Shown here piece after piece: positions 56,916 to 64,000 of a stretch of DNA of 64,000 nt. Every line of letters starts with the position of its first letter. Positions within the stretch are counted from its first letter, which is position 1. This stretch comes from Amphibalanus amphitrite (lineage: Eukaryota > Arthropoda > Thecostraca > Balanomorpha > Balanidae), in NCBI RefSeq assembly GCF_019059575.1, contig NW_024883039.1:83247-147246 (forward strand), given 5' to 3'. The position numbers and the translations under genes were made by a program. The notes below the pieces were generated by a model that worked only from the letters and a program-made list of their open reading frames with translations, did no database searches and was not told the DNA's origin.

Positions 56916-59124
56916 GGGAGACGGAGCCGTCGCAAAGCACCGATCGTCACAATGTGAGAATTCTGATCACATCAGCGGGTCTCGCACCAGTGCAATATGG
57001 CCGCATAGAGTAAGGCCTGTCTCGCGGTTAAGTGGAAGCAGCATTCAAAGGTAACGACAGGTGAACGTGGCGGTGTCGCCTCTACCGCCTGGGTCGCCTT
57101 ATCTCCCTATCTCTTTCTTTCCTCTCCCCTCATCATCTGTCCGCCCTCGATCCATCCTCCAGCATGAACGGACAGACCAGCCCCCGTTCACGAGCTTCAG
57201 AATTCCTTTACCGTGACGTCATCACGGCGCATGAATTTTCCTTCACCCATAGAAATGCATGCAAAGCATGGTGTGTTTCAGGCGGGCTAAGGAGAAATCT
57301 AAGGCCTACATGTGTTCAAAAGACGTACCACTAAGCCAATGGATTCGTCTCATTACGATAAATGGGGTTGAAATCGAAACATTCGGCCTATATTTATCTA
57401 AAATGGGCCAATCAAATGGTCCCTGCAACTCATAATGAAGGATTTCCTCTGTGTTGAAAAATTTGTTTCAAGTGTTTTTTCATCAGCGACAGGGGAAATC
57501 CTTCATAATTGCTACCAGATTACTACCATATTCCCTCGCATTTCTGTTGCGCATTGCTTCACAAATCAGAGTTTTGTGAAGTTTATATTAATTTAATTGT
57601 CATATTTTGACTGATTTTGGCGATTTTCAATTATTTCAACGCAGCATGGATCAGATAGCTCTCATAGTTTGCTGAAGAATGTGGCTTTTGCTTGGTTATT
57701 TTCAAGTTATCTGTGATTTGGTGCGCCGTGATCGTAGCATTATACAAATTATATCAAATTGAATCAACTTTTGAAGTGAAGTTCACATGAAAAATCAAAA
57801 GTTCAAGCATAACAATTGTTTAAACATAATGATGCAACATGTGTCTCCCAGATGGAACTTAAATTTCAATTGAAAACTGAAAATGGAAAACAGAAGATGG
57901 ATCTGCGGAGTTACTGAGATCACAAGGTGCTCTTGATTGTTGGTAATTGAAGATGTTGAGAGAACTTGTGAATCTGCATACCAGTCCTGACTTGCTTGAT
58001 TGTTTAAAACTATTTTAATTCTCATAATTGTGTAATGTGTAGTGACTGCACACTGCGCAGCACATGTGCGCAGAAATGTGCAGGTGGCTGGTAGGTGGGT
58101 TTAACTTCGGAGATGCGAATTCGGATGTCAGTTATAAAATTAATGGTTATGCCTTGTAGAGTAAGCTCTGCTGTTTTTTTTTTTGTAATTGTCTTTGTTA
58201 TAATTGTAACCTACAAAGCTGTTAGTTTCATTTTTATTAAAATGCTCTACCAGAATTTGCACTTGTTCATGCATGAATGGCTAAGTTTGGGGTGTTTATT
58301 CAACCCTGACTGCTCAAGTTTTTTCAAAGGCAAATGACACAGCACGGCTAGATCAGTTGGTACCTACCTGTTGACTATTTTTGTTTTTGGTGGTGATGTG
58401 TTTGTTGTTTGTCTTTTGCAAGGTGGTCAATGTAATAAAATAATGCATTTTTTTGGAATGTTTCCTTGACAGAAGCCAGGAGCCGGATTGATGTGTGCTG
58501 GTGAATGAGATGGTTCAAAAGCATTATCTGATGTTTTTCAATGTGCATAAGCCATAACATCCCTTTCATACGCTGAAGTTTTAATAGCTTCTCAGTCTCT
58601 GTCATTTTCCTGAAATCAAAATATTGGTGTAGATAAGAGATATCAGTACCTTCTCAGAGGTTCCTGCCTTCTGCTGGATGAATATTTAATTGGTTGGACG
58701 AAATGGACAGGTAGCCTTATGATAATGTAATGTGAAATCTTATTTCTATAAAACTTTGAAAATGAAGTTCTAATTATTCATATATGCATACATTTTTGAT
58801 GACTAAGAAAGTTTTCCACAAGAGTAGAAAATGTGGGAAAGTCTCAAATAACACATTCTGAAGGCTCAATGCTGACAGAGTGCTGCCTCAAAGAATAACT
58901 GACTTGCTGGGTTACGAATATTTCTTTATTTTAATTTTCAAATGTAATGTACAATACATTGCAGTGAAATAACAAAATAGTGCAGTAAAATAGTATTGGC
59001 GACGATCAAACAACACGTGCGCCATTGATGTCTGCAAAAATTGCTACCAGATTGCTACCAAATCCGTGACGTAGCTACGGCGCCTTTATTTCCCTAGTGA
59101 ACCAACCTGAGTAGTAAAGTAATC
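56916..59124. other. AT-rich region without a supported gene
   Basis: TTGCTACCAGATTRCTACCA occurs at about 57512 and 59042 in direct orientation. The 1.5 kb between has only short frames. Nothing recognised. Confidence 0.4.
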
Positions 59125-59154
59125 TTGGGACAGACAACAAACGACAGGGACGGG

Positions 59155-59399
59155 ATGGCCCCGGCGTCGTCCCGACCGACGCCGCCGCCGACTCCGCCCC
59201 CTACATCATCCGACCTAGACGGGGACGGGGACTCGGAGACAGAATCGGAGAGAGAATACAAGCTGTCCCCGATTCAGCCCGTCTGGGGCGGAGAGCCGGT
59301 CGGGCAGGTCGTACAGTGCTCATCGCCCTGGTCGGATACGTCCGACTGGGACGACGAAGTCAAGAGGAAGGATTCCGGCCGTTTTTTTGGCCTCCCTTG
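59155..59399 (+). pseudogene. acidic proline-rich family, copy 3 (frameshifted)
   Basis: The upstream start found in other copies is TTG here; the first ATG is at 59155. It reads MAPASSRPTPPPTPPPTSSD, an acidic stretch, REYKLSPIQPVWGGEPVGQV, then SSPWSDTSDWDDE. At a run of seven T (59382-59388) the frame shifts relative to the 61.6 kb copy and stops early; the family C-terminus continues in another frame to about 59486. Downstream (59465-60102) the sequence matches 61979-62623, so the repeat unit includes a long 3' part. Confidence 0.7.
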
Positions 59400-59464
59400 A
59401 GAAGGAACACACCGCCGAAACCATCTCCTCGACCTCCGCCACCGTTGGCACTGATGAAAAAACT

Positions 59465-60102
59465 GACTGCCACATGTATGACTGACTGAAATAAACGGGT
59501 CGAACTCTGACCCAAGACAAGTGTTTATGAGACATGGACATGTACGAACAGAGGACTGCACGTACTTTATATCTAAGTGAATTAGAACAAACATGTAAAC
59601 CGACACAACGGCAACGTAACCAGTTAAAGGAAGGACGGTACACGGCGCAATGACGCATGACAGGACGAACCCGAAGGACGATGGACATTACATGACAGTG
59701 GGCATGGTATAATATTTGGCACTGAAACCTGACGTGGGCACCGGGTAAATGTGACGGTGATACGGGACGACTCGGCAGCCACGAGGTGGCGCCACCAGCG
59801 CGTTGAAAGACTACGGCTGGCATGAGGTCACCTGGCGATCGGGTACTTGGAGTGTCAGGACGTAGAGTCTTAGATAGGAGACCCAACCACCCCACTCTAC
59901 GGGCCGGGGATAGCGTATAAGGGGCGAACCCCCTGGGCCATACGCGCTACGCGGCGGCGCCTGATCAGCGAGCCAAGTAGTTTAGACACTGCCAGTGACG
60001 AGGCCCCAGGGGGTACAGATTACATAAGGGTGGTGTCTGTGACCCCACGACAGTCATTGGAAGAGAGGTATTAGTTGCCACCTCGTTTCCGTTATTGTTC
60101 TT
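59465..60102 (+). repeat. 640-bp repeat downstream of family copy 3 (matches 61979-62623)
   Basis: Both copies share, among much else, GAAGTGTTTATGAG-like starts, CACCTGGCGATCGGGT, GCGTATAAGGGGCGAACCCC, CGCTACGCGGCGGCGCCTGA and CGACAGTCATTGGAAGAGAG. GTATAAGG could be a TATA box. Similarity looks about 90 percent. It may be a long terminal repeat or simply the 3' region of a duplicated unit. Confidence 0.85.
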
Positions 60103-60186
60103 TATAGCGATATTGTACACAGACAGCCGACCGCGCCAGCTCGCCGCCGGCTAGAAGGTGGCCGGCCTTGCGACTGCGTGAAAACG

Positions 60187-60265
60187 TATAAAAAGGCGCG
60201 TGTGACGCACGGGCGAGAGATTCGTGCCCGAGGTCCCGACGCAGTGTGGTCTTCTTTGCGATCAT
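60187..60265 (+). promoter_or_regulatory. TATA promoter, non-coding exon 1 and 5' splice site of family copy 4
   Basis: TATAAAAA at 60187-60194, a likely start near 60218, then a short GC-rich exon ending in ATCAT/GTAAGTACT, a near-ideal 5' splice site at 60266. The matching 3' splice site is CCTTCAG at 61579, one base before the family ATG. No other coding frame lies between. Assignment to copy 4 is inference. Confidence 0.55.
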
Positions 60266-60480
60266 GTAAGTACTTGGGCAGTTCCGGCCTTGGTGGAAAG
60301 GCACGGGCTGGACTCTGGCTATACAAACCCTAGTCTCCAAGGGTCTTAGGACCGGCGGATTGAGAGGGTTTGTTAGCCGCTGTCCTGTTCGTGACCGCTG
60401 CCGCGGCCGAAATTTCGACTCAAGCACCGCCACACACGTACACACACTTGCGTAGGATATTTACTTATAGGTTAAGGCTG

Positions 60481-60565
60481 CTGTGGTCTAGGGGCATTAT
60501 CTGATCGACTGTGGGCTGGTGGGTTTCCAGCAAACAGTCGATCAGATAATGCCCCTAGACCACAG
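60481..60565. repeat. 32-bp perfect hairpin with 21-nt loop
   Basis: 60481-60512 and 60534-60565 are exact reverse complements. The stem includes TAGGGGCATTATCTGATCGA. It is followed by three more ACCCCTAGACAAC-like motifs (60588, 60649 and about 60694). It lies in the proposed intron of family copy 4. The shape resembles a small RNA hairpin precursor or a tiny foldback. Confidence 0.9.
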
Positions 60566-61280
60566 TAGTTGGTAAAGTTTCAGTTCACCCCTAGACAACG
60601 GTTACTGGTTGACGGCTACAGGATTGTACAGTCTTAAGACGATACCCCTAGACAACGATGAGTAGGATTGTGCAGATGGTACAGATTAGAAAACACCCTT
60701 AGACACACGAGTAATAGTAATAGCAGATGAACAGTAACAGCAGCCAGTAGGCGGGCCTGTGTCTATCCGCACACCTATCCACACCTCTTCAAACATCCTC
60801 CTCCTTCTCCCAATTATCCTCATCCTCCTCCCAACCCTAACACCACTCATAAATTCACACTGGGGGCTCGTCATCGGGATGTGATCTTAATCAGCTCGAT
60901 TAAGAGACCTGGACAGGCTCCTACTGGCTTGTAGAGGTGCTTGTTTTGTTTAACGGTTTTCATGTTCCCGGCCTCCAGCCGGTGAAAGTATTATAATCAC
61001 TGGTCCGTTGGGGTTCACGGTACCGCGAGCCGAAGGTCAAGGTCAGTGAAACTGACAGTCATGGTCACAGAACGGACACCGCGCCGCCACTACACACGCA
61101 CACGGGACTGGGGGAGGGCTGCGGGAGGGCGTTGACCTCATGACCTCACCGCACGGCGGTGGTGGGAAACGCCGCCCACAGCTTGAGTCTAAAACTTTTT
61201 TTTTCAGCTGTTGGTGTGGGTGTAAGGCGTGTATGGCATGATATTAATATGCTATGTATGCTGTGTGTCCCGACTCCCGC
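60566..61280. other. proposed intron, no further feature
   Basis: CCCCTAGACA repeats near the start. A bipartite GGTCAAGGTCAGTGAAACTGAC segment lies near 61034. No ORF. Confidence 0.4.
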
Positions 61281-61580
61281 CCCGTGTTTTGTGTACATTT
61301 TTTATTTTACTGACAGACACCTAGACGAAGCAGTGTCCCGACTCCCGTCTCGTGTTTAATGTTTATTTTACTGAAAGGTACCTAGTTGACGCAGAGATGG
61401 GGTTAGGTATAGCGAAGGGGTGACATTACCATTCCAGACAGTAATGAATAACCCACAATAGTAAGATTAAAGCGGACCCCCCCCCCCCTCAGGCCAGAAT
61501 CTTCAACCCTAACAAGACGAACCGACAAAGTGTGACGAATCGCGACTGACCATGGACTTTTACTTTTCCCTTCCTTCAGC

Positions 61581-61952
61581 ATGAACGGAGACGGACAGAC
61601 ATCCAACGCAAATGACAGGGACGGGCCGGCGCCGTCCCGACCGACGCCGCCGCCGACCCCGCCTTCATCACCCGACAATGACAAGGATGACAAGGACGTA
61701 GACTCTGAGCTCGAGACTACGGAGCTCGAGTCGGAGACGGAGACAGAAGAATACAGAATGTCCCCGACGCAGCCCGTTTGGGGCGAGGAGCCGGTCGGGC
61801 ATGTTATACAATGCGCATCGCCCTGGCCGGACGCGCCCGATTGAGACGATGAGGTCGAGGAAGAGGGGTTCCTTCGGTTTTTAGCCTCTCTTGAGGAGGA
61901 CCTTACCGTCGAAACCACCTCCTCGACATCCGTCACCGTTTGCAATGTGTAA
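61581..61952 (+). pseudogene. acidic proline-rich family, copy 4 (premature UGA)
   Basis: MNGDGQTSNANDRDGPAPSR, PTPPPTPPSSPDNDKDD, an acidic TELESETETEEY segment, RMSPTQPVWGEEPVGHVIQC and ASPWPDAPD, then TGA at 61842 where other copies have Trp of DWDDE. Beyond it the frame stays open, EVEEEGFLRFLASLEEDLTV, to TAA at 61950-61952. TTTTCCCTTCCTTCAG/C precedes the ATG. Leader 61280-61580 matches 63430-63731. The conserved block and leader suggest that a once-transcribed gene was duplicated along with its intron end. Confidence 0.72.
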
Positions 61953-61978
61953 AAAACAAAAAAAAGGACTATCATACA

Positions 61979-62623
61979 GGTGACTGACTGATGACGAATA
62001 AAAGGGTCAACCAACGACCCAAGAGAAGTGTTTATGAGCATGGATATGGACGAACAGAGGACTACACATCCTTTATAACTAACTGAATTAGACAAACGAC
62101 AGTGTAAACGGATATAATGGCAACGTAATAAGTAAAAGAGGACGGTACACTGCGCAATGACGCCTGACAAGACGAATTAGAAAAGACGTATTAGAGCGAA
62201 AGACCTGACCAGAAAGATGGGCGTGGTATGATATTCGGCACTAGATACCTGACGTAGGCACCGGGTAAATGTGACGGTAATACGGGACGACTCGGCAGCC
62301 ACAAGGTGGTGCCACCAGCGCGTTGAAAGACTACGGCTGGCATGAGGTCACCTGGCGATCGGGTGCTTGGAGTGTCCGGACGTAGAGTCTTAGATAGGAG
62401 ACTAAACCACCCCACTCTACGGGCCCGGGATAGCATATAAGGGGCGAACCCCCTGGGCAATACGCGCTACGCGGCGGCGCCTGATCAGCGAGCCAAGTAG
62501 TTTAGACACTGCCAGTGACGAGGACCCAGGGGGTACAGATTACATAAGGGTGGTGTCTGTGACCCCACGACAGTCATTGGAAGAGAGGTATTAGTTGCCA
62601 CCTCGTTTCCGTTATTGTTCTTG
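61979..62623 (+). repeat. 640-bp repeat downstream of family copy 4
   Basis: Counterpart of 59465-60102, in the same orientation and at a similar distance from its family copy. Confidence 0.85.
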
Positions 62624-63119
62624 TTCTAGAGAATGGAAACCCGGATGGTGTTGAGGTGGTGGACGCTATGTGGACGCTAGTCCTGTGCCCTTCAGGCTCC
62701 GGCTTCGGCACAATTTACGCGTAAACTGCTTTGTTTATAAGGGGGGGGGGGGCGCGGGTGGGAGGTGTTGTAGCATCTGGCCCCAAGATATTGTAGCATT
62801 TGGCCCCAGCCTCCACTCCCCAAATTTCAAAATCATGCTTGTCTTTCTTCGAACGATGCTTCAACGCACGGCGTCGCACAAACGCGATGTAACATCTGGA
62901 TCTTGTCAAAGGTTGACAAAAGTATATAGAACTGCCAGCTCAGCCGACGATGACTGACAAGTGCGCAGCGATGTAACATCTGGATCGTGTCAAACGTTGA
63001 CAAGTGTATATAGAACTGCAAGCTCAGCATGCGTCACAACCGACGATGACTGACAAGGGCGCAGCGATGTAATGACAGGCGACATCTGCCTCATATCACC
63101 ATACTAGGTACTGCAAATG
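62624..63119. other. region without a gene; short tandem duplication
   Basis: GATGTAACATCTGGATCNTGTCAA units repeat at about 62886 and 62969, each followed by AGTATATAGAACTGC/TGTATATAGAACTGC. No ORF. Confidence 0.5.
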
Positions 63120-63428
63120 TGTAATGACGTTGCGTTTATGTTAGGTAACATCTGTGTGGTGTCAGCGCGCATATGCACACAAAGAGATCACGAGGCCAGC
63201 AACGTGACCCGTGCATATAAAAACCTGCTGGCACGAGGTAGGTCAAGTTAGTCCAGACCGAGGCACTGTACAATCAAGACCTCAGTCACAGGGCGGTGCA
63301 AGATCCACCGGGTCATACGTAAACGTGTCCCTTGCTCGGCCAAATAGAAGGAATCTACGACAACTGAGTTTCTTCTGAGCCGAGCCGGCTTCACCACTGC
63401 CGAGAAGCAACAGGGGCACCGTGTTACA
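63120..63428 (+). mobile_element. LTR copy, probably solo or truncated
   Basis: Starts TGTAATGACG and ends GTGTTACA (TG...CA). TATAAAAA at 63216-63223. Its 3' half matches the LTR before the PBS at 55785-55947; its 5' part matches 51812-51905. No PBS follows here, so it is a solo LTR or a 3' LTR. Confidence 0.75.
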
Positions 63429-63429
63429 G

Positions 63430-63731
63430 TGTCCCGACTCCCGTCCCGTGTTTTGTGTTCATTTTTCACTGGCAGGCACCCTGTTGAAGCAGTGTCCCCA
63501 CTCCCGTCTCGCGTTTGATGTTAGGTACCCAGTAGAAGCAGAGAGCCTGTGTTAATGGGGTTAGATATAGCGAATGGGTGACATTGCCATACCTGACAGT
63601 AATGAATAACCCTTAATAGTAAGGTAAAAGTGGACCCCTTAGGCCAAAACTTTATACCCTAACGAGACGAACAGAATAACTGTGATGAATCGCGACTGAC
63701 CATGGACTTTTATTTTTTCCCTTCCTTCAGC
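63430..63731 (+). repeat. leader of family copy 5 (matches 61280-61580)
   Basis: GTCCCGACTCCCGTC, GACATTGCCATACCTGACAG and TAATGAATAACCC are shared with the leader of copy 4. The end is GATGAATCGCGACTGACCATGG and a T/C-rich tract with CCTTCAG/C before the ATG. Confidence 0.8.
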
Positions 63732-64000
63732 ATGAACGGAGACGGACAGACGCCTCCCCACGGGGATGAGACAGCTATGGCATCGCCCCGACCGACGCTG
63801 CCGCCGACTCCGACCCAGGACGAGATGGCTCGGGCGTCGTCCTGACCGACGACGCCGCCGACTCCACCCCCTATGACCTCCGACGATGACGGGGACTCGG
63901 AGGCAGAGTCGGAGACGGTCTATGAGCTGTCCCCGACCCAGCCCGTGTGGGACCTCTCCCAGCCGGTCGGAGAGGTGGTGCGGTGCGCCTCCCATGGTCG
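63732..64000 (+). pseudogene. acidic proline-rich family, copy 5 (internal UGA, cut by window end)
   Basis: MNGDGQTPPHGDETAMASPR, PTLPPTPTQDEMARASS, TGA at 63843-63845, then PTTPPTPPPMTSDDDGDSEA, ETVYELSPTQPVWDLSQPVG and EVVRCAS. The N-terminus matches copy 4, the rest matches copy 2. The TGA is at the same family position as in copy 2. The C-terminus lies beyond the window. Confidence 0.7.

Noticed and set aside
57512..59063. Possible LTR-type direct repeat TTGCTACCAGATTRCTACCA
   Set aside because: Only about 20 bases match and no other element feature is present.

Overview
The window looks like nuclear DNA of an arthropod, probably a crustacean (inference). It carries spliced genes with GT-AG introns, an arthropod-type melted gene, an ecdysozoan-type NR2E nuclear receptor, stress-type hsp70 genes without introns, long microsatellites and very many short inverted-repeat transposons. 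No bacterial operon, CRISPR array, tRNA or rRNA gene was seen.

Layout. 0.5-14.5 kb: two almost identical hsp70 genes (856-2778 minus, 12248-14170 plus) in head-to-head orientation, with TATA boxes, a CRE and CCAAT boxes. The 9.5 kb between them was once shared promoter-flanking DNA. It is now filled by a foldback element (3137-5841) carrying a secondary insertion with a histone H3-like fragment, a three-level nest of TIR elements (6.0-8.6 kb), a repeat element with internal CACGTG palindromes (8.9-9.7 kb) and a TTAA MITE (10.2-10.9 kb). 15.2-18.8 kb: the last four coding exons of melted/VEPH1, ending in its PH domain. 19.5-26.5 kb, minus strand: a five-exon NR2E receptor of about 293 aa, closest in my judgement to HR83. 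Its introns hold a 3.15 kb near-perfect palindrome with 8-bp target duplications and two TTAA MITEs. 28.5-30.5 kb, minus strand: a two-coding-exon gene for an unrecognised secreted or single-pass membrane protein. 31.2-32.9 kb: a back-to-back pair of the 8.9 kb repeat. 35.1-40.5 kb: a hAT-type element with 8-bp TSDs, containing two TTAA elements (one with its own hAT MITE) and two minisatellites.

From 43 kb to the end the DNA is dominated by dispersed repeats and retroelement pieces: a (CT)n tract, five copies of an acidic, proline-rich protein family that I do not recognise (43.5-44.2 kb minus; 59.1, 61.6 and 63.7 kb plus), the C-terminal exons of a P2RX7_C-domain gene (49.4-51.5 kb), a decayed Ty3/gypsy-like gag (52.4 kb), an LTR with primer-binding site (55.8 kb), a second LTR copy (63.1 kb) and several MITEs. 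The 61.6 kb copy of the acidic family has what looks like its own TATA promoter, a non-coding exon, an intron and a 3' splice site just before the ATG.

The most notable material is this acidic multicopy family, the recurrent nested transposon architecture (TTAA elements with G/C-run hairpin ends and AGGTCA-rich interiors), the giant intronic palindrome in the receptor gene, and the history of the divergent hsp70 pair. All calls come from reading the sequence; no database search was possible.
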